A stretch of DNA of 64,000 nt from Lycorma delicatula (taxonomy: Eukaryota; Arthropoda; Insecta; Hemiptera; Fulgoridae). The notes under the pieces are model-generated. The model ran no database searches and was not told where the DNA came from. It was given only the letters and a program-made list of their open reading frames with translations. Of this stretch, positions 24,464 through 35,079 are shown piece by piece (within the stretch, counting starts at the first letter, position 1; the number at the start of each line of letters is the position of its first letter). A program made the position numbers and the translations under genes. The stretch spans positions 161,740,575 to 161,804,574 of the forward strand of contig NC_134455.1 of the NCBI RefSeq assembly GCF_047948215.1, given 5' to 3'.

Positions 24464-25130
24464 TCTTGTACGAAGTAAAGGAAGTATTGTGATCAAGAAA
24501 AAATTTCGGTTTTCAGATTTCAACGAAAATATCATCCCTGAAACTATTTTGACTAGTTTCGGCGTGATGTCTGTACATACGTAAGTACGTTCGTATGTGC
24601 GTACGTAACTCTCATAACTCAAAAACGATTAGCCGCAGGATGTTGAAATTTTGGATTTGGGACTGCTGTAACATCTAGTTGTGCACCTCCCCTTTTGATT
24701 GCAATCGACTGAACCAAAAGTGACCAAAAAAGCCCATAATAAAAAAAATTGGATTTTGGGCTTTTTCTTAATTGTGGTAATAAGCCCTCATTGAGAGCTT
24801 TTCAATGGTATGTCATAAGTGATACTTATTTTCATTGGTTGCAGAATTATAGCCAAATAAAATTTTAATTAATGAAATATTTCGATCTTACAAAGGGAAG
24901 GCACATCTGTTCGAATTCGATTTCATTTCTTTTTTTTTAATTTAAATTTATTGATTTATTAATAATTATTAACCTGTGATCATAAAAAAAATTACAATAG
25001 ATAATAATTCAATAACAATAAAAAAAAACTTGAAGTTATTAGTGAAATAACGTTTATGTACTTTTAAAAATGTGTACATATAATTTAATAGGAGTACAAG
25101 GAAGTTATGTGGTGTCCACATCAGATTTTT
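24464..25130 (+). repeat. Unclassified dispersed repeat (family R670), full copy 2
   Basis: Plus-strand copy about 670 bp long, from CTTGTACGAAGTAAAGGAAG to TGTCCACATCAGATTTTTTT. It is colinear with 17879-18568 in the opposite orientation. The open frame at minus 24969-25217 crosses its border and is not a gene. The central TTCGAATTC retains part of the B-box-like site. It sits between the Penelope-like remnants. Confidence 0.8.
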
Positions 25131-25249
25131 TTCATAATGTAATATTATCAACGATTTTATACGAGTTACAAATCTCATCCTCAAAAATATAATATCCATT
25201 TTCAAAATAACCAGCATCCCGCGGAAGGCTTACTAATGTAATAAGTGTG

Positions 25250-25796
25250 GGAAATTTTCACTGGAAATATATCCTTTTTCTATCAAATGTGTTGCATAAT
25301 TTGAATCTATTTTCTAGTATTTATATGATCTTACATTTTCATACAATTTTGTCTCAAATTTTCGCTTAATTTATCCTATATACGTCGCATTACAATCAAA
25401 TTTTTTTTGGTACACTCCATTTTTATTGTTACTATCTTCTTCTTCTGTATTATTTTTATGATATTATCTGTGGTAATTGCTTTCAGTAGATATCTTCAAA
25501 AAATTTCTTTGGTTCTTTGTATTTCTTTTCCCGTGAACTAAATTTTGCTCAATTTGGTTTTTTCTTTTGGCCTGTTACCGTTTCTTTTTGTTTTTTTAAC
25601 TTTTGAATGAGTTTCCTTATTATTTATTTTCCATAATCAATTATTCACTCTAATTTGAAAGATAATAATTAATTTTTTTCCACTTTACTTAACGGTAAAC
25701 TAATGACTCTATTGAACGTATGTATAAACACAGCCGATTTATGTTCCTATGGGCGATTAGATTTCGCAGCATTTATAATGTTATTTCTGTATGTTG

Positions 25797-25845
<49 letters not shown>

Positions 25846-26345
25846 AATTCCAGTTCTTCTGGCTTCCTTCTTATTTTCAAATGTAAAACGTTTATCGTAT
25901 TGTTTTCTTCTTTTTCCAATGTAAACTTCAGATATGTTATATAGTTAATTTCATTTAATATTAAATCTCCCTTGCTTCCGTTTTTCTCTTTTACTATTAT
26001 TAGCGAGTCATCCATGTATCTAACGTATTCTAAGTAGTCATAATTTTCTAATATTCCCGATATATATTTTTCTTTCTATATATTCAATAAAAAAATCACT
26101 TGAAAATCCTGAAAAGGATTTCCCATTCCTAGTTTGTCTATGTTATATATATATTTTGTTATTGAATTTAAATTGGTTTTGGTCCAAAATAACTCTCAAT
26201 ATGTCTACAATCTGTTTGTTCAGACTTCTGTTACTATTTATTTCTCATAATTTATCTTCCAAAATTTTAATTGTTTCTTAACTGGTATGGACGGGAATAA
26301 ATTTCCGATATCGAACGATGTAAGTCTGTAGTCTTCTGTAATCTT
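25250..26345 (-). pseudogene. Penelope-like RT plus GIY-YIG endonuclease, broken
   Basis: Minus-strand blocks: RLTSFDIGNLFPSIPV (RT motif A with its Asp, about 26335-26274); QFKFNNKIYI and KLGMGNPF (the Penelope MGNP block); LEYVRYMDDSLIIVKEKN (catalytic YMDD at 26019-26008); YLKFTLEKEENNTINVLHL; then ELEFDIY, where the usual IYRKPT block is replaced by (TA)n. After a frame change come NNIINAAKSNRP and EHKSAVF. Finally NATYIG (about 25400-25375) and SNYATHLIEKGYIS (about 25312-25265) represent the GIY-YIG nuclease. At least four stops or frameshifts. The motif set is specific enough to exclude ordinary LINEs. Confidence 0.75.
25799..25843. repeat. (TA)n microsatellite inside the Penelope-like RT
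   Basis: About 22 TA units. On the minus strand they encode the alternating Ile-Tyr run that follows ELEFDIY in the RT. Confidence 0.95.
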
Positions 26346-26393
26346 GATTTTCTTTCATTTATTTGTCACATCACTCTTAAGTGTTAAAAAGCG

Positions 26394-26486
26394 CTTTGAG
26401 AATGTTCGTACTCCGAAACGTGTCAACTGCGAATGTCATTTTAATATTCGCAGTTGACGCGTTTCAGAGAACAGTGATTCTCAATT
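26394..26486. repeat. Palindrome of two head-to-head ~41-nt arms at the Penelope-like 5' border
   Basis: Arm 1 (26394-26434) reads TTGAGAAT, seven variable bases, then CTCCGAAACGTGTCAACTGC. Arm 2 (26446-26486), on the minus strand, reads TTGAGAAT, seven variable bases, then CTCTGAAACGCGTCAACTGC. An 11-nt spacer separates them. The inner 24 bp pair with two mismatches. A related single arm occurs at 24100-24140 on the minus strand. In Penelope-like elements such terminal sequence can contain hammerhead ribozyme motifs. Here CGAAA is kept, but the CUGANGA half is not clearly preserved. Confidence 0.7.
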
Positions 26487-27215
26487 TAATTACGATAAAA
26501 GTAAGTATCGATTAAATAAAGAGCAAAGTAAAAAGTAAGAAACTGACAAGTAGCAAAAAGTATTTTGCTATTTTTCATACTGCAAAAATTCTCGAAAATA
26601 TTTCTGATGATTACTCCCCCCTTTTTTCATGATACTATATTTATTACTGTTGCGGAAACTTTCATAAAATTATTGGAAAAAATTACATTTATTTAAATTA
26701 AATGCGCTTTAGATTATCATCTACAGGTCGATAGACTTCATATTTTTGCAACTTAAAAATTTTATAACAAATATTTTTCAATAAAATTATCTTTTAAACA
26801 GTTGAAAATAACTATTTCAACAGTAAGAGGCGTAGGTACGTACGCCAACATAAACAAATACGTTATCTTAATGTACCAAAAAAAACAAAATGCGCTGCAT
26901 CACTAACGACAATTTCTTTTTAATGAATTTCAAAACTGTTTTCATTTTGGTAGGTTAATCGTACGTACTAAAGTTGTAGTGTTAAAAAAGTCCTTAAATA
27001 AAAAATATAATAATTGAAAAACGTACAAGTAAAGTAATACGAACGTAACAAAAGCATTTTTTGTATTGATTGTAGCCTTTTAATATGAAAAAAATCCAGT
27101 GATAGATGAATATAAAATATATCCTTTTTCATAAATCAATATTTTCCAGAAACTACAACACTGAATAAGCGTGCAAGTCTAAATTAATAACGAATCGAAC
27201 GATTAATACAAGAAA
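26487..27215. other. AT-rich stretch without a supported gene
   Basis: Nothing recognised. Confidence 0.5.
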
Positions 27216-27401
27216 TTATTTATTGAAAGTACGCTTGCGTTGTTTCTGTATGTCTACTTTAAGTTGTTTAGCTAAGCTCTCAATTGTTTCACTGCAATTA
27301 AGATGAAGTTCATTAGTTCGCTCTGTAATTAGAACGCTGCAATACTGTTGAAACGATTCAGATCTCGTTAATGTTTCAAGTTCTTGAAATGTTTCGTCCA
27401 T
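27216..27401 (-). CDS. Possible small protein of 61 residues (unassigned)
   Basis: A true ATG start gives MDETFQELETLTRSESFQQY, continuing CSVLITERTNELHLNCSETI and ESLAKQLKVDIQKQRKRTFN before a stop. Composition is balanced, acidic in the first half and basic at the C-terminus, with heptad-like leucine/isoleucine spacing that could form a helix. This is unlike the Phe/Ile/Asn/Lys-rich chance frames around it. The TAA stop overlaps an AATAAA signal (CAATAAATAA). No strong splice donor inside it. No family recognised. It could be a small gene, a first exon or a decayed fragment. Confidence 0.3.
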   Translation of the reverse strand: MDETFQELETLTRSESFQQYCSVLITERTNELHLNCSETIESLAKQLKVDIQKQRKRTFNK

Positions 27402-28539
27402 TAGGAATTACCGATTATAGCGACTTAACTTTCACGTAAAATTGAATTAAACAGTTGTCACAAACGATTTGTTTATTAATAATAAATCTCATGTTTTTAA
27501 CAAGATTTAATAAAACAATACTTTTCACCCGTTGAATAAATAATCAATAACGTTCGTAGTCCTTTTATTGATCCGAGAAAAGTAAAAGGGTTATGAGAAC
27601 CTCCTCCGTATATTCATACTCATTTTGTTTGAATGGATTCTTATACGATTATGAATAAAAAATTTCTACGTTAGTTGAAGATATGAAATAGGAACGGAAA
27701 AAATAATAAACTTTTTCCGTCAAAGTAGGGAGCACAAAACATGAACGTAACAATGGACTCAAAGCTGTCAAAATATATAATCCACTTACCGGCATGAATG
27801 GATTAATTTGTATGATTATGTAACACTCCTGAATGGTTATTTTAAAAAAATTAACTGCTTCAGCCTTGCTTTTACTTCGATTCAACTTTAAGCTATGCAT
27901 CATTTTAATATTTTGGCCTTGACACCATTTTTCAGTAATGTTTTTTTTACGTTCTTTTCGAAATTATGTAATAATTAATGAGGAAAGTTTTGTAAATATT
28001 TCATATTTTTTTCCAATTGCAGTTATTATTCATACTGCATGAAATTAATATACATCGTCTTTTATCGTAATCATGTCAACACATCTGTAGAAAAAAGCAA
28101 AATAGATATCATTACTTGAACATTTATTACTTTTATTAATAAACGTTTATTAATCTATTTATGTGAAACAAAGGAAAAGCAGTAGAAAACCCCATAATTT
28201 CTAATTCTCATGATGCAACTTCGTAACGCTTTATTTAACGCCTTATGTTTATCTTTAAAAATTAAGTGAAATCTGAATGAAAAATGAGGTGAATCAAGAC
28301 TCCGCAGTCGAGTCGAGTGAATTTCCATGAAATATTCAAATAAAAGATTAAAAAAAACACAAGAAAACGACAAACGGGAGTTATTTTCAATAATGGTTAA
28401 GTTTATTTTGAAATGTCGCGACTTTTCCTTCACTAAAAAACATACACTAACATGATAACCGGTAATACCGCTTTGTTATACGCTTTTATTTTTATAAAAC
28501 CTATTTTTACTATTAAATATTCATTAACTGACACGTTTA
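27402..28539. other. AT-rich stretch without a supported gene
   Basis: The minus frames 27649-27903 and 28155-28433 have no motif or splice support. Nothing else recognised. Confidence 0.5.
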
Positions 28540-28725
28540 CATATTTTTACTCGTTTCTTATCACGCAAAATGAAACCGCCATTTTTATTCATCTCCGACA
28601 ACAAGCAAACGTGCATTTTGTCGATATTTCGTAGAATGGTGGATGCTACAGTCACATGTCTTACTCTTTTCTTATCAAGAAAAATGAATCCGCAATTTTT
28701 TCGTCTATATTTCATCAGATGAAGA
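28540..28725. repeat. Imperfect tandem duplication, about 118-bp period
   Basis: TTTACTCGTTTCTTATCACG followed by CAAAATGAAACCGCCATTTT near 28546 recurs as CTTACTCTTTTCTTATCAAG followed by AAAAATGAATCCGCAATTTT near 28662. The frames read across it on both strands are by-products. Confidence 0.6.
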
Positions 28726-30442
28726 AAGCTATCAGAATTCAGAAATTATTAGTATATATATCTAAAATAATAATTCTAGGATATGTATCAAAAGGGTATT
28801 ATGAGAAAACGGTTTATTCGATTATACACGTAAATAATCTTATTACCTAATTATTTTAAGTAATTTAAAAAGTTATAAACAAATTGAACAATTACCGACC
28901 GACTTGATTTAATCGTCCATTGATTATTATTAAATGTAAAATTAACGACGTAAAAGATAAAGAAAGAAAGAGACTATTTGAATTTTATGACTAATGTTTA
29001 TATTTAGGTCGACTACATCAGAATACAGGCACTATGAGGTTTCACGATGCTAATAAATGCTATTTTACCAAAGGGAAATCTATAGTCCTGGGGCTAGGAC
29101 AAGAAATCTCGCAGTGAGTAATTTTGCTTGATGAGAGGTCTGAAAGCACAAAGCAAAAGATCCGTTATTAAAAGGGGCTTCATAAGAGGAGCTGAGGTTG
29201 TTTTTAAAGCGCTCTAGTTACCATGGTGACCGCCCCAGCGGACGCTACCTCTCTGTCTTTTCATTCTTTCCTCTCGCAAAACTATTCAATAATATCTATT
29301 AATATTAATATAACTGAGAAAAAACAATTACTCTAATTTTGTTTATCTTTTAAAATGAGCTTCCAATTTATTTAATTTGTATCTTAGTTAAAAAATTTTT
29401 AAAAAAACTTTAATTTAAAATACATTATGTAAATTAAAAGAGTAGACTTAATGATTTATTCAGGAGTAAAAAAATTGGTTTTTCAAATTAAAAATAAGAT
29501 TTTTTTCTAATCATACAAATTTTACAATCCATAATTAAATATTGAACATTAAATAAATAAGAAATGTGGCGTAATTTGTAGTCAACTGAAGTTAATCGAT
29601 TCCTATTCTCTATTTTAACAAATGGATTTTTCTTTATATTTGACTAGGACTTAGCATTGGTAGCAACTATTTTTATACTTAATACAAGGTTTGACTTCAG
29701 TCCTTAAATGAACTTATTTTGGTTTACGTTTTACTTTTTTATTCCTAAATTGAATTTTAAAAGATAAAATATAAAAAAAAAATATAAGACTTAAGAAGGT
29801 GAAAAAACCACGATAAGAAAACAATAACGCTTATAAATATAGAATTGTCGGAATATATTTTTGGAAAAGTATTATCATTTTAATATAATAAAAATACACA
29901 AAATATTATGAAAAAATGATAAAATATTTCAAATAAGACCAAAATAAATAAAATCTATCTGTATGCAAATTTTTGTAAAATTAAAAATATGGGTAATTAG
30001 GGCTAAAAATCCTTCACTGGTAATTTCTTCATATATTTTTCAGATTAATGATTTTAAATCTTTAATGTTTAGCATTATAAAAAAATGAATAAAACACAGA
30101 GTATTATTAAAGTTTATCCTTAATAATACCTTGTTTTTTCACTCCATGAGGAGCGACTAAAGTCTTTTCTCCATTATTCATTTTCAAGACATCGGAAAAA
30201 TGTGCAATTGTAAACATTCATTCTTCAGTAAAACAACTTAACATATTTGTAATATACGAGTAATACATGGAAAAAGGTAAATATTACAAAAATTTAAAGT
30301 ATTACTGAATTCAGTAGGAACTGTGTAAGTTATTTCATGAAATGCATTTCAACAAGATAAAATGTTTCAAACACTAATTTAACAATACATTTTGTAATTT
30401 AAAAAAAAACAATTCAGGGTAATACATCTTTATTTAAATAAC
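28726..30442. other. AT-rich stretch with one less AT-rich block at 28980-29280
   Basis: No gene. The 28980-29280 block is moderately GC-rich, has no clear ORF, and includes the X-box-like site listed separately. Confidence 0.45.
29217..29230. promoter_or_regulatory. X-box-like palindrome (RFX-type site)
   Basis: GTTACCATGGTGAC fits the RFX X-box pattern RYYNYY-NN-RRNRAC and is a near-palindrome. It is followed by CGCCCCAGCGGACGC in an otherwise AT-rich region. RFX sites often sit upstream of ciliary genes, but no gene is visible downstream here. A chance match is possible. Confidence 0.25.
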
Positions 30443-31013
30443 TAGCTGAACCGGCAATGCTTCGCCATTGCTAGATTTGAGTATGTATATAGATTAAATT
30501 ACCACAAATGAAAGTTTGGTACATTAAAAGCTTGAACATTACGAAACTTCACAAAATTTAACCTTTCCCTTTTTTCCTTCTTACCATCTTCCCTTTTTCC
30601 CTTTTTCCCGTTTTTAATTTTTTACCCTTCTCCCCTATTTTCCTTTTTCTATTTTTGCAAAAATGTTTCTTTTCACGTAACTAATATATATCCTGAATAT
30701 GAGCCAAATCGGATCATAAATGCAATTTTTCCAAATATCTCAACCCCAGCGCCATCAAGCGGGTCCATTTTTTGCAGAGATATTTCTTTCCATGTAAGTA
30801 ACACATATTCTGAAAATGAGCCCAATCGGACTATAAAAACAATTTTCCGAAATATCTCAACGCCAGCGCCACCTGGCGGATCCAAACTAATTCAGAAACC
30901 TTTGCGGGCGTTCGCTCAACTCCCCAAAGTTTCATTGCAATCGGATGAATGGTATAGGAACGCATCTGGGACAAACAAACAAACAAACATTCGTTTTTAC
31001 ATATATAATAGAT
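30443..31013. repeat. Dispersed repeat with internal 117-bp tandem units
   Basis: Starts ACTAGCTGAACCGGCAATGC and ends with (CAAA)n followed by CATTCGTTTTTACATATATA. Inside, two units of 117 bp (about 30666-30782 and 30783-30899) share CGTAACTAATATATATCCTG-like sequence, ATGAGCC.AATCGGA, AAATATCTCAAC and CAGCGCCA. It has the look of a non-autonomous arthropod repeat; class not determined. The minus-strand frames over it are translations of the tandem units. Confidence 0.55.
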
Positions 31014-31261
31014 TAACTGACTAAAATAATTAGTCCAAAAACATGAGATCAATTCTTATTGAATTTACAATTCTTATTAAATATTATTATAAAAAAAGTT
31101 ACAGTCCCGATGTAGAATTTACTATTTTTTTTTAAATTTATATTTACGGTTCAGAAATTATGAAAAAAACATAATTTCACAATTATAAATAAATAGTTTT
31201 TAAATATGTAATTCAAATATTACGTTAAGATAAAAACTATAACTATTTTACTTATTTAGTA
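31014..31261. other. AT-rich spacer
   Basis: Nothing recognised. Confidence 0.5.
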
Positions 31262-31513
31262 GTCCCGATGGGAGATCCCTTTGCGGGTTCCTCACGAGAG
31301 GCATACCGTAAAGACCGGAGTCCCGGTGGGGAATCCCCTCGGGCTTCCCTCATTTGAGGCATGGCGAATAATAAAAGACCGGGTCCCGGCTACCTGGGTA
31401 GGATCTTAAGTTTTACTGAGGTAATTTGAGGCGATGGCACCCCCCTGGAGCTGTAGTTATGCTTAATTGTGGGTCGGCTCTGGGCGACGGAGTAAACAAA
31501 GATAAAAAAAAAA
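31262..31513 (+). mobile_element. 3' end of a LINE with ~62-bp tandem repeats and poly-A tail
   Basis: An abruptly GC-rich block. Units starting GTCCCGATGGGAGATCCC (31262), GTCCCGGTGGGGAATCCC (31320) and GTCCCGGCTACCTGGG (31383) each include GGTTCC or GCTTCC, a GAGGCAT block and a GACCGG end. The block closes with GGGCGACGGAGTAAACAAAG and GATAAAAAAAAAAC. The tail and base composition point to the 3' end of a 5'-truncated LINE, perhaps R1-clade. No coding sequence is left. Confidence 0.55.
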
Positions 31514-32532
31514 CAGTTTTAAATTAATTAAATAAAACATCTGCAAAAAGAATTTTAAACACAGCAGCGCGGCCTTGCGCTTGGAACTTTTACACACACG
31601 TTCCCGTAGGTTTACGACACATGTACACAAATGAAAATTTCAAGTTAATTTAGCATTGGATCTGATTGAAATTAGGGCAAGCAATATTGAAAAGTTTCGA
31701 AATTGAAACGAAGTTCTTTCTTGATCAAAACCGGCCAGTTCTGGCTATAATATTATTTTATAAGAAATAATTAAGATTATCATTTAATTAACAAAAAATT
31801 CTTAAAGTTTTTTTTCCAAATTTCTACATTTTTTCAGTTTTTGTCATCTTGCATGCGGCTGAAGAATATGTATAAAATTCTGCAGTGTTATTTTTCTAAT
31901 TTCATCATGTTTAAATAGCGTAAACAAATTTATTTTTTACAAAATCAAAGGAAGAAGAAAATATGTATTATTTACCGTAGGATCTTCTAGAAAGTAGAGA
32001 ATTTTAAGAATATCCTATAATAAAAAGTTTATTTTTTCAAGTTCTCTTCAAGTGAGCATGCACTCAGCATCACCTGCAAAACTGATATAAGAAGTTAATG
32101 CCTTTAAAATTCAAAATTCAAAATTCTCTAATTGAATTATCAATATTCTCTCAAGCCGTATGTTTTTATTTAATCTATTTTAATAAATCTTTTAAGCGGT
32201 GTAGATCCTTACAGTAATTAAATAATAATAAATAACAACAGCGTGCAGTGAAACTGCATACAATATCGCTTAACTTGGTAATCTATTGCAACTGATTTAT
32301 TAAATATGGTTTTGGCCGTTGTCCATTTTATCTTACCTCACACACACACACGCTCGCGCGCTTACGCAAACACTTCAGTTTCTAAAATGGTTGTTATGGC
32401 TCAATTTATTTTGTTTTTAAAATTATTTTTTTGAAACAGAAACTTTAGTACAGATTCGACTATTTGTTTTTGAGTAATTTAATTATAATTTATTTTTCAT
32501 TATGTCCACTTAAGTCTACAAATTTAATCATG
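31514..32532. other. AT-rich stretch, short (CA)n and GC-alternating tract
   Basis: No gene. A short (CA)n followed by CGCTCGCGCGCTT lies at about 32338-32365. Confidence 0.5.
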
Positions 32533-32545
32533 GTCTTCAAATTTA
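32533..32545 (+). repeat. Target-site duplication, left copy
   Basis: GTCTTCAAATTTA; the identical right copy is at 32685-32697. Confidence 0.9.
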
Positions 32546-32684
32546 GGTAGTGTCTCGGCCTTTCATCCGGAGGTCCCGGGTTCGAATCCCGGTCAGGCTT
32601 GGCATTTTCACACGCTACTTGTCATTCATCTCATCCTCTGAACCAATACCTAACGTTGGTCCCCGAGGTTAAAAAAATTGTAAA
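32546..32684 (+). mobile_element. tRNA-derived SINE, family A, complete 3' part with target-site duplication
   Basis: The body starts GGTAGTGTCTCGGCC, has a perfect B box in GGGTTCGAATCCC (about 32578-32590), then GGCATTTTCACACGCTAC, CATCTCATCCTCTGAACC, the CCTAACGTTGGTCCCCGAGG tail and an A run. The 13-bp sequence GTCTTCAAATTTA flanks it perfectly at 32533-32545 and 32685-32697, the mark of LINE-driven insertion. The perfect duplication shows it is relatively young. The tRNA-like head is short and its A box is not obvious. Confidence 0.9.
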
Positions 32685-32697
32685 GTCTTCAAATTTA

Positions 32698-34510
32698 CTT
32701 TAACTATATTATAAAAAATATAACGTATGTATTGAAATCATAGAAATATAAAACTTTCCACAATTTCAACACCATGAGCTTATGTATACATGACAATATC
32801 CGTGTGTATATTTGTTTGTACCTATATTCACATAAAAATAAAAATGTTTAGCCGATTTGAGCAATCTTTTCAACTCTACTTTTATTGAAATCTTGGATAG
32901 TTTAAGAAGTAAATTTTTACAAACAACTACATTATTGGGTGCGCAGTAAAGCAAACAGAGAACTAATAATTATACAGCGTCATTTTTCGTGTATCACTAT
33001 TTTGAGTAGCTGACAACAACACATTTAATAAGATATCGAATTTGATGTTCCCCTAAGTAAAATTATAAAAAAGTATTGAATTTTATTTTCGTGTTTCATT
33101 TATTAAAGTCTGATGAACTGGTTTTGGGTTATTAACAGTTAAATAGAAATTATAGTATAATAACATTTTCTCTAGGTTACATTAAAAACCTAGAAGGATT
33201 TTTTCCATCTCTTTCTAGGTTTTAGAGAAAAACATTGTAATGGTTTTCTGATATTTTCTCACCTTTAAATAAATTAAATTTAAATCATTTAAGGTAAAAA
33301 TCAAAAGCATAAATTTTAGTATCGGTTTTAGTGAAGGAGTGCTCTATGTAATGACATCTAACATTTTGTCTCATAATGAATTTCAACAAAAAATTACTGT
33401 ACGAACATTAGTGAACTAGATAAAAAAGATAAGTTTTTAATCTTTGTAAACGTTTTTGGCATGTTGCACAATTCCCTTTTTATTTCAAAATTGTTTTATT
33501 CTTTTAGTTTATTTTTTAACTATGGAGTGCGATCACAAATATTTTGCAAACTGTATTACTGTTTATTTTTTTTTAGCGGAAGGTCACTTACCTAGCCTAC
33601 GATAGTTTTCTGAGACAAACTACAGAAAAATTTCTCCTAGTGAACTACGGCAATGAATATAAAATAGAAAACTTTAAAGACCTTACACGAATTTAAATAA
33701 AATGTTGCATTGTGCAAATTTTATTGAGTAACAGCCAATAGCGCTAATTATTATCACTTATTTTAATTATAAATGAAAATTTAAAATTGGCGAGTTTATT
33801 CGGAATTAAGTACCTAAAAGATGAAGGTGTTCAGGGAATGCAGTCCCTCGCACAGGCAAGAAGGATGAGCAAATCGAACGAGGTTCAGCTAGCGTTTAGT
33901 TATTATTGACTTAGGTTTTTGCAACTTTAACAATTTTTTCTTACTGCTAACTTTATTAAGACTTTTTACATAAAAGAAAAGGCATGAATTATAATTCCGG
34001 AGGAATTCATTGTTAAATAGTGTAAGGTGAAAGAAGAGCGAAAAATTAAACCGTTTAGTCTGATGGGCTAGTTCATAATTCATTTTTTAAACGATTTTAT
34101 TTTTAATCCATTAGCTTATTACAATTTAATAAATCTCATTGCTATATTGCTTTCTTAGTTGTAATCGGAACAGTTTTCATATTTCATATTTTCATTTTTA
34201 CTACTTTTTAACTATTTACTATTCTGTTAAATATTTACTTTTTAAATCTAAATCTACAACAAAGAATGATTATCTTACTTAACAAATCAAAAATTCTAAT
34301 AAGTAAAGTTTAGTATTAAAAAAAAGTTTAAAATGCGTTATAAAAAATTAATTTTTAATATTATGGAAAAAATGAATAGTATCAAACTTTGAAGCTGCGA
34401 ACAGCAGCATCATTATCATGTAAGGTAAAAATCTAATTATTAAAAACTTATTTTGAAGAAAAATATTATTCATAAGAGTCTAACAGCGTGTCTGTGAAGA
34501 GAACTAATTG
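32698..34510. other. AT-rich stretch without a supported gene
   Basis: The minus frames 32766-32954 and 33889-34083 have no motif. Nothing else recognised. Confidence 0.5.
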
Positions 34511-34690
34511 GAAGAAGAAGAAGAAGAAGAAGCAGAGACGACAGCAGAAGCAGCGGTTAGCGCACCGGCGCTTTAATTAGACAAGCGCTGATGCTAGCGT
34601 CGTCACCAACAAGCAATTATCATGCAAAACGGGCCGCGTTCAGTCGCTCAGGTGTCTCACCACGTGCCCATTTTGCTTACTTCTAAAATA
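34511..34690. promoter_or_regulatory. CpG-rich islet with clustered transcription-factor-like motifs
   Basis: A (GAA)n run at 34511-34533 is followed by about 140 bp of sequence much richer in GC and CpG than the surroundings. It contains a TTTAATTAG homeodomain-type site, CAATTATCATGCAAAAC (octamer-like), CAGGTG, AGGTGTC (T-box-like) and CACGTG (E-box). No coding frame. The cluster would suit an enhancer or promoter, but individual motifs are short and expected by chance. Confidence 0.25.
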
Positions 34691-34974
34691 CATCTCTTTT
34701 GCGCAGTTCACTCAACCATAAATTATAATGAAATGTTAACTATATTACTGCAATTTAATTATAACGTCACCAACAGTTAAGAAATTACTACCGATATCTA
34801 AAGGGAATTAACAGAGCTGTTAAATTTAGTTTATTTTTAACTATAAAAAGAGAATACGTTTTATTTTTACTTGAGAGTTTACAAGCCTTCATCGGATTGT
34901 CACAATACCTCTTTTAAGTTAAAAATCGCATATTATCCCGTTCCTTCTGTGTTTGTGTGTGTTTGCGCGAGACT

Positions 34975-35079
<105 letters not shown>

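Larger units (their letters stand above)
25165..26486 (-). mobile_element. Penelope-like retroelement, 5'-truncated, minus strand
   Basis: On the minus strand, in order: a palindromic terminal structure (26486-26394), RT blocks from motif A onward (about 26345-25700), a GIY-YIG endonuclease trace (about 25400-25250) and a 3' segment shared with 23560-23645. Penelope-like elements combine an RT with a C-terminal GIY-YIG nuclease, and both are recognisable here. The RT is missing everything before motif A. Confidence 0.75.

Noticed and set aside
32546..32684. True tRNA gene
   Set aside because: The B box is perfect, but no complete cloverleaf can be drawn and the sequence continues as a SINE body with target-site duplication.
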